A stretch of DNA of 64,000 bases from Euryodendron excelsum. Its lineage: Eukaryota > Streptophyta > Magnoliopsida > Ericales > Pentaphylacaceae. The position numbers and the translations under genes were made by a program. The notes beneath the pieces are model-generated. The model searched no databases and had not been told where the DNA came from. It worked only from the letters and a program-made list of their open reading frames with translations. The stretch lies in contig CM065386.1 in assembly GCA_033060915.1 (NCBI GenBank), positions 8,037,501 through 8,101,500 on the forward strand, written 5' to 3'. This document shows, piece after piece, positions 1 through 13,700 of this stretch. Each line of letters opens with the position of its first letter. Position 1 is the first letter of the stretch.

Positions 1-996
1 AAGCAGGCAGTTGGCTCGTATCCTTCAGTGAAATCGCTGACTCTAATGTTTAGAATTTGGGATTGTGATTTGAAGCCAGCAATGAGGGGAGTAATTTTGA
101 AATGGTTTCAACAGAGACTATAGGCTGACTCTTAAATCGTAGCATACCTTTGAGGGTGATCAAAATTCTGTCTCTCTGTGGTCTTTATCGGCTGTTCCAC
201 TAGACATTTCATGGTAAGACCGCCTAATAAAAACCCCGACACAAGCAATCCAACGAGCATGAAGCAGACATAGATAGACCAGAAGAATGCCCAACCGGAC
301 CATATAGCTAGATTCAGGACTGATTTCTGTGAATTGAGCCGAGCAAATATCGACGAAGTAATCCTCAAATGAAAATCATCCCACATTCTCAAAATGACCT
401 CTATGTCAAATGCTCTGTAATACTCACCAGAGTTTGAAATGGAAACATGGAAGAACATGAATGTAGAGTATGATAACCAAATGGCTACTGTGAAAAAGCT
501 AGTGACCAAACTAATTTGAAACCTTGGTAATTTAGCTAGGCACCAAAATTGCCAAGAAAGCTGAGATATTCAGAGGAAATCATTATACCCACCTGAAGGA
601 CAATTCACCACTTTTGAAACATCAGCATACTCCTCATTGCGCAACGATTCGATCATCGTATTTTCCACATACCTTCTCAGTTCTTGCATGGAACCTATAG
701 CTTTATATTTCCCCTCACAATCCTTACAAGCCTCTGAATTCCTCTCTGCCCTATCATCCTGACTTGGATGACTATGCTGTAGACCGTTCAAGCGAGCGGA
801 GGGTGCTGACCATTTTCGCACCATTAACACTTTGTCAGGTCCAAGAAGTATAGAGCATTTCATCATATCGATCAAAAAACTTTCAAGATTTCAAATAATT
901 TTTAGAATCAAGACCGAGAAATTCGCAGCGATCCTGGACCGACAAATGATGGTCATCGATGTCGGGAATGTTTTGGTGAGTTTTGGAGTCGTCCAT
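1..996 (-). pseudogene. Seipin-like (SEIPIN2/3 type) gene fragment, decayed and cut by the window edge
   Basis: Read on the minus strand, a possible start at 996 opens a 37-codon frame that ends at 883-885. The main frame (875 to about 140) lies in a different phase, so a frameshift is inferred. That frame reads through a cysteine-containing linker, then an in-frame TGA at 570-572. It continues into two hydrophobic segments around SFFTVAIWLSYSTFMFF and CFMLVGLLVSGFLLGGL, followed by a KCLVEQPIKTTERQNFDHP-like stretch, and ends at a probable donor near 142. Positions 1-100 encode FKITPLIAGF and DFTEGYEPTAC, which resemble the later luminal part of plant seipins. The luminal segment normally between these blocks is missing, and the reading frame just before FKITP is broken. 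Plant seipins are ER membrane proteins of lipid-droplet formation. The family call rests on remembered motif similarity. The decay (stop, frameshifts, gap) is seen directly. Confidence 0.6.
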
Positions 997-1453
997 TTGA
1001 CGATGGTTGGAGGCCTGACTCTGGTTTATCTGCAATGGAACAATGTTTGGACTTGGGTGGGAGAGAAAATTGACTTTGGGACACTGGGAAATTTAGGATT
1101 GACGGTAGGAGGGACTTTATAGGAGGGAAATGATGATGTGTCACAACTGTTTTTTTGTTGGGATGCTAAATGGACAGTTGAGACTGGTTGGTGCGACAAC
1201 CAATAGACATGTTCTGACGGTGTGGATTGGCTGAGACATCAGTGCCATGCTTGCAGTAATAGAAGTGCACGAATGAGGAAGCAACCCTTCTGCAAAAAGG
1301 CTGAATGAAATTTCAAACTTTTTTTCTTATACCTTATTATTTCATCTCTCGGTCTCAATTATTATTACTATTATAAATATCATTTACAAAAGAATCAGCA
1401 GAAAATTCAAGTAGAAAAAAGTTCCAATTATCCATGAATCATAACTCCATTTG
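997..1453. other. Intergenic spacer and RLK1 3' flank
   Basis: The spacer separates the seipin-like relic from the RLK1 stop codon. The part at 1310-1400 is AT-rich and probably holds the RLK1 3' UTR and poly(A) region (RLK1 is on the minus strand). I found no exact AATAAA on the coding strand close to the stop. No convincing coding content was seen on either strand. Confidence 0.5.
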
Positions 1454-4400
1454 TCAGTCTACATTTACATCATAAAGATCTGGAAGACGTTGGCTCGACG
1501 AAGGATCTGAATTTACGTCATAAAGATCTGGAAGAAGCTTTCTCGATGAAGAAGAATGGTCCCGAACCTCATCCTTACTTTGGATAGAAATCGAGGAATC
1601 AATCCATGGCCCATTGGTTGATATGCTCCTCTGCACTTGACTCTCCTGAGAGAATCTAGAGATGTTGGCCTGACTTTCCTGTGATAGAATCTCAAAGGCT
1701 TTAAACCTCATCTCCTCATTTGGTGAGCTGCGCTTGATCAGTGGTGCTTGTACCGGACTATTGCCTTCAAGCATACTCGCCACAGAGGACATGGATGGCC
1801 TGAGGGTGGGAGATGGGTTGGTGCACAAGAGAGCTACATTTAACATGATCAATGCCTCATCTTGAGGGTAGTTTGGACCAAGAATGGGATCCACAAGTTC
1901 TAAAAGGCTTCCCTGCTCTTGTAGGACATAAGCCTTCAATCACACGCAGAAACAGAAGACTAAATTTAGTTCTTTCATTGTAAAACTAACCAATTTCACA
2001 GCATTAGCATATGAGAATTACATGCATATATAGATGTACTGGTAACTATAAAATGGTAGTTTTCTATCAGGAAGCCACATGAAATGAATCCACTTCTTTT
2101 TTTTTTATTTTTTTAAATTAACTTTTTTTTTTCAGGATGCTGAGTGAAGTACATCACAAAGATTGGAATGCATAACCTCCTCACTCTTTTTTTTATTTAT
2201 TTGTAAATTTAAAATTTTTTTGGGATGCTGAGTGAAGTACATCAATAAGATTTGAATGTATAACCTCCTCTGACACATTTTTACATACCACTGAAGCCCA
2301 TGCACTTGTTTCATAATGCATTTGAAATGACACCATTAAAGAAACAATATCAGTTCAATATATTATGCCTTTTCATATAAAGGTTCCATTTTTAAGGTTG
2401 GGTTTATTTTTGTGAAAAGTGACAATAATGTCTCATTTCTAACTTTTTTCTGAGCGAGTACTCCAACTCATATATAACTGAGACATGCAACCTTTGTATG
2501 TAAACCAAAATATTGCCAAGCAAAAACAATTGGGAAAAGCATAATTTACCCAATCGAGAAGGTAAACAAACTCCTCCTTTGGCCTGTAATTTGTGTTGCT
2601 TTTCCCACTGACAATCTCTAGTGCAACAACTCCAAAGCTGTAAACATCTGCTTTATCTGTCAAGTAACCCCTCATTGCATATTCAGGAGCCATATATCCT
2701 CTGAAAAAAAAAAGGGAAAACAAAAAATCAGAAAGTACTGAACCGCAACCATTAAGGTCCTCAAATTCAACTCCACTCAACTGAAAAGAGCATTAGTAGC
2801 AAGTAATAGGGGTAAGAAGTTCCAAGACTAATCCGTAACGTATCTACATGCTTCCTTAAAATAAAATCATTACTCAGAAAATCCAGTCCTTAAGACGTTT
2901 ATTTCCTTTCAATGATGTGAAATTAAGATATTTGAAGCCACTCTTCTTTTATCAATTCATTTTTGAAAATTATATGATCTGAAATAACAAAGTCAGAATC
3001 TTCTCATCCTGCAAACACATGCAGTTGCGTAATTAATTAGACCATACAAGAACAACTCACTGGATACACTTCAAACAATTTCCAGAGCCAATCAGAGCAA
3101 GAGAAATAGTGAGTCCACAATTAATCTGCATGTTGCGGCCCTAACATTTATTGAAGATGTGCATGTGCACGACATGAACACACACAAACATGCTCATACA
3201 TGAACAAATGGATCAGATTGACTTAGAAAATGGAAACATTTGTACAAGTTATACGTTGCTTCGAGCTACTCTCACCTATCTCTTCTAAAGCAACAATACA
3301 AACTAAAGTAAACACATTTTACAGTAGATTGTAAGTTAGTACACAGTATGTGCAAATTTATGCTCCGCAACTTTCAATTGGCCTCCACAATTTTCCTTAA
3401 GGTATAAACACATTTTCCAGGGTTTGGAGCGGGTTCAACTTTGTTGCATCCAGAGTTCCGCCACAAAACACAGACAAATAGAGGATGGCAAGTAGGCCAT
3501 GCATTAGAGTGACTAGCAAAGGAGACAGAGGATTTAATAAGACAGAGCCCTCATGTTTAAACAGAATAATAATTTTCAAAAATAAGTTTAATGGGTTAAG
3601 ATTCATTGATAGTTTTACTTCAAAGTTTAGAAAAATGTCAAGTTCTCCTTCAAAGTCATTTTCATTCTCCAAACACCTTATTTTTTTCCCCTTACTTAAG
3701 ATCTTCTGCTCCCTTGCTTAAAGGCAGTACAAATCTTCATTTGCCTTACTGTTCAGTAGTTATCATGTCAATTGTTTCTAAACCAGAGAGGTGTACTTCA
3801 AAAGAGCCAATTACAAATCACCTCTCTTATGCAAGTAAAGAAGATAGCAATCTATTTATGAATAGCAATTGAGTAATTGTCCTATGATCTCTTCCACATT
3901 TTTGATAATCAATCTTGACATCCCACAGGTGGAAAGGAGTTCCACCACAACTTTCATGTCTGATTATATAAGGGGGGATAGCTGGTTTTTGAAATTGCAG
4001 TCTAAAACCAAAACCAGTTAAAACTGCTTACTTTCCACCCAGCAACAACTAAGCAGCCAGAGCAGAACTACACCTCCATTGACGGTGTGTCATGCATAGA
4101 GCAATCTTTAAGTAAGAAAACTACTCATCATTCCAAAGAGAGAAAAAATCGAAAAAAAAAGATAGAGAGATAAAGATAAAAGAAGGTAAAATTCATGCAG
4201 CCCATAATTTCAGACTACCAATACTATATCAGTTAAGCAATACCCAAATTCCAGGGTTAACACCATATCTGTTGCATCTATGGGGAAATGATAGCGAAGG
4301 TTAACTAATTTATAAATTATTTAATTTAACCCATTGTATTGAAGTATTAACCACATTTATGTTCAACACCATTTGTTATTAGTATATGCAGACTCGTAAC

Positions 4401-4690
4401 ACTCAAAGAGGCATATAGAAGGGGGAAAAGGGTGGGCAGAAAAACTCACATTGTTCCTGCAATTCGAGTGCTAATATGGGTATTCTCCTCTTCATCAAGC
4501 TTCGCCAAGCCAAAGTCAGATATCTTAGCATTCAGATCCTTATCAAGTAGCACATTGGTGGCCTTAATGTCTCTGTGAACAATTTTCAACCTTGATTCCT
4601 CGTGAAGATAAGCTAAGCCCCTTGCTATCCCTAAGCATATCCTTTTTCTTGTTTGCCAGTCCAGTTTTAGCCGGTGTTCCTCAGGACCTA

Positions 4691-4732
<42 letters not shown>

Positions 4733-7700
4733 TTACTTTCAGTATATTCATTCTTCAAATACATAGAATGGGGTAGAAAGATGATAATTAAGCAATTACC
4801 AAAGAGTGCACGGGCAAGACTATTGTTTTCCATGTATTCATATACTAGCAACAACTGGTTTCCTTCAATACAACAGCCGAAGAGCCTGACAAGATTTGGG
4901 TGTTGTAAGGCAGATATCATGCCTATCTCATTGACAAATTCGCGATTTCCTTGCTTTGATTTGGAGGAGAGCTGCTTAACAGCGATTACAGCACCATCTG
5001 ACAGTACTCCCTGAGATCAAGCAGGATCAATATCAGAGTCTTATTGAATATAATAAACATAGGATATGAGACAGGAACATATAATTTTCCCCCCCTCTTC
5101 GTTGCTGCCTTTAGCATGTATATATAAAATAATAAAAGGATATATGACCTGAATATTGCATGACATTGTTGTAAGGTTGCAACCTAAGGCAAAACATTAA
5201 TAACTTGCAGGAAAATTACCTTGTAAACTGGTCCAAATCCTCCTTCACCAATTTTGTTTGCAGGTTCAAAGTTACTAGTTGCAGCTTTGATCTGTCTCAA
5301 GCTGAAATAACCTGTTTGCAGTTCGAGTGCTCGCAGTTCTACAACAAGGACAAGAAACAGAAGTTACCAGAAATGAAAAAAATATTACAAAACAACCTTA
5401 AAAATACAAACACAGCTAAAGAAGAGTTTATCATCTCTCTGAACCAATCTTAAGGTTGCAGCGTAATACGAACAGTGACATGACTAATCTTAGAGATGTG
5501 AGATCCCGCCATTCCATTTTTATCAGCAGACACGTAGCTCACGAAAGTCCAATTACAGGGAGCTGGTTGTTTTTGCATCAAAATCTACATAGGCCAAACT
5601 GCATGTGCTAATGATTTTTTTCTAGACAGAATATTCCTACTGAAGGCAGCATATATCTTGTTGCTAATCAACATGAAATTATCTATATGCAAATTTATAA
5701 ACAGTTAATGAACTGTAACCTAAATTTTGTGACACTGATATACAGACCTGCACAAGGATTACATGAAGAGAGATTGCTTAAATGTTTCAAAATTGCCAAA
5801 CTCCCTTAATTTTTTGTGGAGATGCCAAAACAGAGGACCAATTTTTTCAGCTGTTTCTCTCATCAATGTGAAGTCTAGGTCACCAATGCCAAGTCCCACA
5901 AACAGCTCAAAAATCTATCCCAGATTCAAAGCGGTGAACCCAACATGCATTAGCAATCGAATAACAAGAAGATAAGAATTTCATATGTGGAATTCCTTGA
6001 GTGTCAGATCTCACCTTTATCTTCGAGGTCCTTTCCGCCAAGGTAACCTTTCATTCGGAGTGCAACCAGGATCAACACAAGGAGCACACATGAAGCAACC
6101 ACGATGCCAACAATAGCCCCAACAGAGAGTCCAGGATGAGGATCAAAGTCTACAGGAAAGACAATCATTATTCTCATAACAAGGTAGGAGCAAGCAAAGA
6201 GTAACACAGAATAGACAACGTATTTACTTGGTGTCACTGAAATAGCAGATATAAGAGGTCCGTGTACACTTTTGTAGGGAATTGAAGTAGTCCCTTTCCC
6301 TTTCCAGTATAGGTGGATCTCCAGAGTGCTACCATTAACACGAATATCATTAAAATCCCTAGTGACTTGCTTGCCGACACCTTTAGCTTCCTCCTCTTGA
6401 ATATTAAAATCCTTCAAAACTTCATTGCCCTGAGGAAGGAGTGCAATTAACATTGTAACTTGTGCCAAAAGCTAACATAATTTCTCAGAGGCTCAAAAGT
6501 TAATAGCAACTGAGAAAATAGGCCATATAGAAACTGATGTTCATACGAAGTTGCAATATAGTAAATTACATATGCACAAAGTCTACTAGCTTGCTGGCAT
6601 CTTACTCACTTGGATTGATACACTAAAGATGCGCTTCCCAAGGCTGCTAAACGTGTGATCTTCAGAGAACATTATTTCAGCAAAATGGAGGCGCACTTTA
6701 TAACTGCCCTTACGCAAGCAGAGCCCATAATACTTCAGTGAATTAGGCGCAAGGCGGGCTGTGCTGTAGACATCAGTCACATTCAAAGGGAATGTGTTGC
6801 TTGCTCTATAATTTGCATCATTCTTGTCCATGAAAACACCTGTGCTGCTATAAGCCCATTTTTCTTGAGAATTGAAAAAGTATGACGGACCCTCTTTGTC
6901 TAAGTCCGCTTCATAATCATTCCCCTCGAAGGTTATTTTGTCTCCTCCACAGTTGATAAACAAAGAATAGTCTGTGCATAACATAGAAATTGTTATACAA
7001 GATAATTTGACAAAGATCTTTAGATGATAAGGAGTTGAAAGTTTACCACCAAATTATAATAGCAGATTGGCAGGCAATACTTACATTGGGGTTTACTTGG
7101 GCAAGGGAGGTCCTTCTTCAAGCACCAATCAATTCTACGGAATGAGTTTAGGTTTGGTAACTATAACATTTTCAATATACTGATGTTTCAGTAAGTAAAT
7201 TAACAATATGCCTTAGTATACAAGGAGCTTACTTGTTGCTCTCTGCCAATGAATGGCTGGAAACAAAATTCCTGTTGACCGATATAAGAGGAATGATTTG
7301 CAGGTGATATGTAAGATTGGAAATGATATAAATCTCATAACGGAAAAAAAACTTACAAGGATGATGACTGGCAACCCACAGGAGATGACTCCGCCACAAA
7401 GTTGTTGTAAGATATATCACTGCAACAGGAATTGGCACGACATTTGTTATGCATCTCTTAGTGATCAAGCTCAATCTCACTACGCTTTCAGAATAAAATG
7501 ACAGCAAATGCATATCGAATTTGTGGCCAAAGAAAACTAAACAAAAGGTTGGAAAAATACTAACATTTTATTATTGCTATTTCTTAGCCAACTGGGTACT
7601 TCTCCACTTAGTAAGTTGTTAGTCAGAAACCTACATCCATAGCCAATAATTATGTCTCACATTGAATAGAAACAAATTATGATTTCCAACAAACAGCTTG

Positions 7701-10700
7701 AGAAATAAGTAGCAAAAGAGGTAGATAGTATGTAAAGGTTTGGACAACAACTCAACATTAGTTACTTACATGTAATCTATATCCAATCTCTGAAAGGATA
7801 CTGGAATTGGACCAGTCAACATGTTAAAGCTCAGGTCTCTGCAAGTGAGAAGCACACATTACCTAAATGATATAAAACAATTACCTCTGAGAAAGGGGAA
7901 CAAAGGTGTCTCAAAAGGTGACATTAATGTGATCTAATATACTTTACTTTGTTCCCCTAGAAAATTGCTCAAACTCAAACCTAACCTAGATAGCAACTCT
8001 AAAGAAAAACTAAGTAAAGAGAAGAGAACATACTATTAACCAAATTAAATTTTCATAAAATCCTTAAGAGTGATTTCTATATGCACAGCTGGGGAAAAAA
8101 GGTAAAGTGTTCGGTTTACTTAAAAGAATTTCCAGGCATTTAGTAATCAGCTCAATGATTAGTAAATGCCTAGCTGGTTAGTTTAAGTACCAAGTTTTCT
8201 AAAGACAATAGAGGTCCAAGTGCCTATTGCTGGCGTTTGGGTTTGGACCCAACCTGGGGTGCCTATGGGTGTGGCCTCTCCGGTTAGGGGAATCCATATT
8301 AGTTTGGTTCTCCACATTTAAAATGGGGTCTTAACATATTTGGGAACTAAAATAAATAAATGCACATGTAAGTGCAATAATAGACAACAACAAGAACATA
8401 AGAATAAGAATTCTTCAGCCGTTCTTCTTCTTCTTCATCCATTGTATGAGGCAAAGAGGGCTATAAAACTATTAATTTTCTCTTTTTGAAAAGCTACAAC
8501 AATAAATAAGACATCAAAACATTGTGCAGATTCTTTGCTGTTGTAACTAGCTATCTTTAACTACAGTGATCACATATAATGTGACATGCCAAGTCAAGTA
8601 ACTTGTCAAACCATTTAGTTAGATCTTACAAGCATAAATTTGGCCTTTTTATGTTTAGAGATATCAAATCAAAAAATTCGATTAAAAAAATTAGGAAACC
8701 ATGCATCCCTATAAGAATACCAGTTAGAATGAACTTACAATGTTTTAAGTGTAGACACTAAGTCACCAATGTAAGGTGGGATTGGGCCAGTAATTAGGCA
8801 GTTTCTCAGTATCCTATGCGACAAAAATAAAAGAAATAATTTGGTAACGTGACTAAACCACAAATTGATGACATAGGATTTCATTATTCCCGTGAATTAT
8901 ATCCGTATTCAACTTACAGAACTTTCAACTTTTTCATCCCCTGCAGTTCGGGGAATTCCATACTAGATCCATTCAAATCTGATATTCTCCTGAAAATTAA
9001 AATGCATCAGATCAGATTGCTTCATATTTCTACATTCTTAAATCCATAGCATCATAAATCCCTGAGCTTCTTTTGGCTGAAACAAATTTCTAAAGATGAT
9101 AAAATATTTTAGAAAGTAAACAAGTCCTCACAACTCAGTTATGCTTTTCAGCTGGGATATGGAAGAAGGGATGGGGCCATCCATGGATGTGCCTATCATG
9201 TCCCTGAAACAGATTAAATTAAACATTTATTTGAGATGTTCTTAGGTAAAATTAAAAATTTAGGAGAAAAACATGTTAGAAATCCCCAGGTGGGGAAAAG
9301 GATGGTGATGAATGAAATGATGAATGATACTCACAGTCTGTCAATTTTTACCCAATTCCCAATCAGATCAGGTATCTTCCCAGATATTCCATTTCCATCT
9401 ATCCTACTGCGATCAGTAACAGAGTTTTAGAATTACTGAAATTCAAGACTATTAAATGTCCAAATGATTAGCACTTACAACTCTGTCAAGTTCTTAAGGT
9501 TGCTGAAGCTGCCTGGAATTGTCTCATTAAAATTGTTACCAGAAAGAACGCTGCAGGAAACGATCCATTACGAATTTCCTTTAAATAACGTGAGAAGATA
9601 GGACTACCAATGGCAATGATAACTGTGCCTTGACATATCATTTTGACACACTTAACGTAACAAGGACACCCAAAACACAATGGTCAATGCATGTCAGAGG
9701 TTTTTGACACTGTAACCTTATCATTCCCTTTTGGCAATTACATAAGGAAGATAGAAAGCAAATTCTTATTTTCTGGATTTTATAAAAAAAAATGAAGGCA
9801 TATTTTCCAAGGTTTCGAAAAAAGGATTAGTAGTCTTACAGCCTGCTTAAGCGGCCCAAATTTCCAAGGTTTTCAGGAAGTCGTCCTCCAAGCTGATTAT
9901 CTTGCAAGACACTGGATAATATAGTTGTGTTAGAACCAAGCCCAGGCTTCATATATTGGTGCATAGACAGAACAGTATCCATGACTTACAGCTCCTCAAG
10001 AGTAGCAATGTCTCCGATTTCCGAAGGAATCGAACCATTAATGCGGTTTCCCGAAAGAGACCTGTAATAGAGCAACGGTTGAAGTCTAGCCAACCAGTCT
10101 TACTACAAAACAAATGACTAATAGGAAAAGGCTCTTACAGATCCAAAAGCAAACAACTAGAGACTTACAGAATTCTGAGAGGGAGCTGAGTAAAAGTCCT
10201 CGGAATTGATCCACTGATATAGTTGTGTGTGAGATCACTGCATTTGTAAAGAAGCCTTTCTTATTTTTGACGAATTTCAAAATGGTCATCAGTCATTGCA
10301 TAACAAGGTTTCAATCTAACACATTGGTTGGTTTCTACTGGGATTTTAGAGGGACAATACAAATGGTACTATGAGAATATGACAAAATTTGCAACCGATT
10401 GTGTTCTATTCAAAGATTTACGTAAGAGCATCTTTCCACTTCATTGACTTGGTTTCTCGGCCCAGAGTGTCAAATAAATTTGCAAGCCGGTTTGAATTTA
10501 TGGATGTAGGGCACATTGTAGCAACCAATTCTGCCTTATATGAAAAATAAACATTCAACTTGGCACCATGACAACAACATCTCAATCACCATAATAATCG
10601 CAACATACCCTCAGTCAAAGTTGCTAAGAAAACCAAATAGACTTGCACGGATGTGATTGGAAAACATAATAAACTTCTTTCTAGTCATGTGAAGCAGAAT

Positions 10701-13700
10701 TGTCTAGGGACATCCAAACAGCACATTAGGGTTTAGCCTTCATGATCCATCAAATCCATTTATATGTAAGCAATGTAAAGAATGGTCACAATGAACCAAT
10801 AAGGCTAATTCATAGTCATGCCCACTGACTTCTGAATGTAATTTGAGTGTTTGACTTACATCTCTTGCAGATGACTAAGATTTGCAAATTCTTCTGGTAG
10901 AGTTCCTGTCAAATTTTGACCCTTCAATCGGCTGTAATTCAAGGAAATTAGAGAAAGTAGCACACAGTTAATAAGCAGAGGGAAAGAAATACCTAGGGGT
11001 TGTAGTAATTCATATATATATGTGAGGCACAAAAATTAAAATGGTCAGAGAAAATCATTAGGTTTATTTCGATGGTAGAATTGCTGTCTGAAACTTATGG
11101 TAGAAAGTTCGAAATGAAAGTCATAAAATAGCAGATTCAATTCTCTAAATTTAATGGTAACAGGCACTTGGCATTAAGTGCTGCGTAATAGCCTACTACG
11201 TACATTTGCAACAAGCTCAGCTCCTAATAAGGACTACAAAGCAAGTGCAATTCTAGATAACAGAAACAAAAAATTAAAAACTCCTTTTTGATCATGCCAA
11301 CTTAGCTACCAGTAAGATGACAAAAATATAAACATAATAACCTCATCAAAACTAGTATAAATATTATGGAATTCAGATACACTCAGAAGTGGGCTGCAGC
11401 AAGTAAGATAAACTGGTGACAGCAATTTTCTGCAACCATGAGTTAGCAAAAGCATGTTTCTATCCAATACGAGTTTGCAGAATATTCTGCTATATAAAAG
11501 TTTGGATAACACAATTTGCACCCCACTGGCAGACTTTTGATACTAAAGAGTCCATACTATGGGTGACTGGAATTTGTTTCATTTATGCGTTCAGCAAAAA
11601 ATAACAACCAGGCGGTCCAGGCCTTAACCACACTCCTCCCTAATAATCTCCATGCAAGCACCATTATGGTATGATGCCTTTGGCAGTCAAGAAATTGTTC
11701 AAGTGCATGCCTCAACTAAGCAAGATGGACCTGCCCCAAAGTAAAAGGACATTTGAGAATTCAAAATTCTGAGTACCAAATATGGGCTTGCAACCCATTT
11801 GGAGATAGGATCTCATTGACAAGTCCACCTATAATATAAATATGGTAGGAAACTGGGCTGACCATAAGACTTCTGCCAGTTTGATTACAATTTATTGACA
11901 ACAGATCTCGTTAATGAGTTCCAACTTTTATAATTGGTCAATTCCATTCAGATTTTTTACTCTCCTTCTGTTTACAGGAAGGGATGAGAAGAGAAGTCAC
12001 AGAAGCTCAGGGTTTCACAGCCAGTCTGACCAACTACTTTTCATTGTTCACTATTAAAGTTTGAGTAATTCTCAGCCCTAATATTGAAAAACATCTGTTA
12101 ACAGATCCAAATTTGACCTAGTCAAATTCAAGCAAGTTCAATAAGTTGAATGCACTGACAAAATCTTCCTAACTCAATGCAAAAAAGATGGCTTTGCCAG
12201 AAGTCATTTCATGATGCATATGTTTGTTGTGTCTTCATTATATCTTCTGCAGTCCCATTTTCCTTTCATTTCAGGTACGATATGTTCTAGCACATATACT
12301 AGTCCATACAAGTTGATATCCTTTCATGCATTTAATACTTCCACTACTCTGCTATTTTTAAATTTTCAGAAATAAATATTATTCTCTCATTCTCTACTTG
12401 CATGTGTTTAATATCGTATTAGTATACTATGCGTAATGTTCGGTAGGAAAACAATAACATACATGTTTGTGACATGGCAAACAGTGGCAGGGCAATCGCA
12501 AGTAACATTTCTAATACTCTGGCCATCACCACCCTCATCCAGAAAACTCCCGCTGCTGCAGAAACTTCGGTTAACATTCAAACCTTCAATCTGCAGTTTT
12601 GCTGATATTTTTTCAAGAGCTCGCACTGTTACACACAAGGAGATGCGTAATAAGTTAGGATTAACGTGAAGCAAACAATGCCAACAATACCAAAACAATC
12701 AACTGTTTAATTTCAATCCTATCTGACCAGCTCATAAAATTTAAAACTAGTGAGATTTTTATTATACTTCTTTTGGCCAATATTCAAGGTTCCATTTTTT
12801 TTTTCTTGGCCTCTTTATTTTCTTTATTTTTGGTTTTTCTTTTTGGGGGGGGGGGGGGGGGAGGGGGCGCGTGCTACTTGCGAGTTGTAAGCAGCACTCC
12901 CAGATGAAATAGACACATGTAAGAGTCTAATACTAGTTACTGAACTTGCTTTCTCATTCTTGATCCAAATGCCTCACAGTTGGATTAAACTGTATGAAGG
13001 TGGAATTAAATAACACCAGAGGACAAAGGTGTACATGTAAGACTAGTTGCCTGCTCATTCTGTATCTATACGGCTCGCATGTGTCACATCCCCTACTCAA
13101 ATGACAGTAAGGCATTGCTTGACTGTATCAGCCATTCTAAGTACTGTGCATTTGGACATAACTTATTTTTTAAATGCTGTTTGGCTCACCCAAAAAGCTA
13201 AAAAAGTCACTTACGAAACCATCACTTAAAAATTGTGCTTTCGAAAATAGTTTATAACCGGTAACTTATAACTTTTAAGTTGCCGTGTAAACACATCTTA
13301 AAATTGTCAAATGTATTTGGTACCATTTATATGTATCGTGTGGTCAAAGCCATCTACACTAATTCAATCCTCACTTACATCTTTGACATGTCAATATTGG
13401 TTGGCAGAAAGCAATCAGTGGCTGGTCGGACCACATGCACCATTACTGACATGCATGTTCATATTCCAAATGCTGCAGATAATTCTCCCAAGGAGGCACC
13501 AACAGGTATCCTCCATACTATCCATGCTTGACACAATATCAATTAAGCTTTACCATGCAATAATCACAGGAAGGAAATTCTTTTCGACCGAATCAAAACT
13601 AAAAGAAGACAGTAGACCAAGATCCATTGAGAACTTGGTTGCCATCCTCGCTTATATATATACACATATAATAACATTACAATATCAAAATGACGATTTC

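Noticed and set aside
832..1122. Plus-strand 96-codon open frame
   Set aside because: Antisense to the seipin-like relic with no domain character.
4592..5014. Plus-strand 140-codon open frame
   Set aside because: Antisense to RLK1 kinase exons 21-22; its Arg-Glu run is a translated GA microsatellite.
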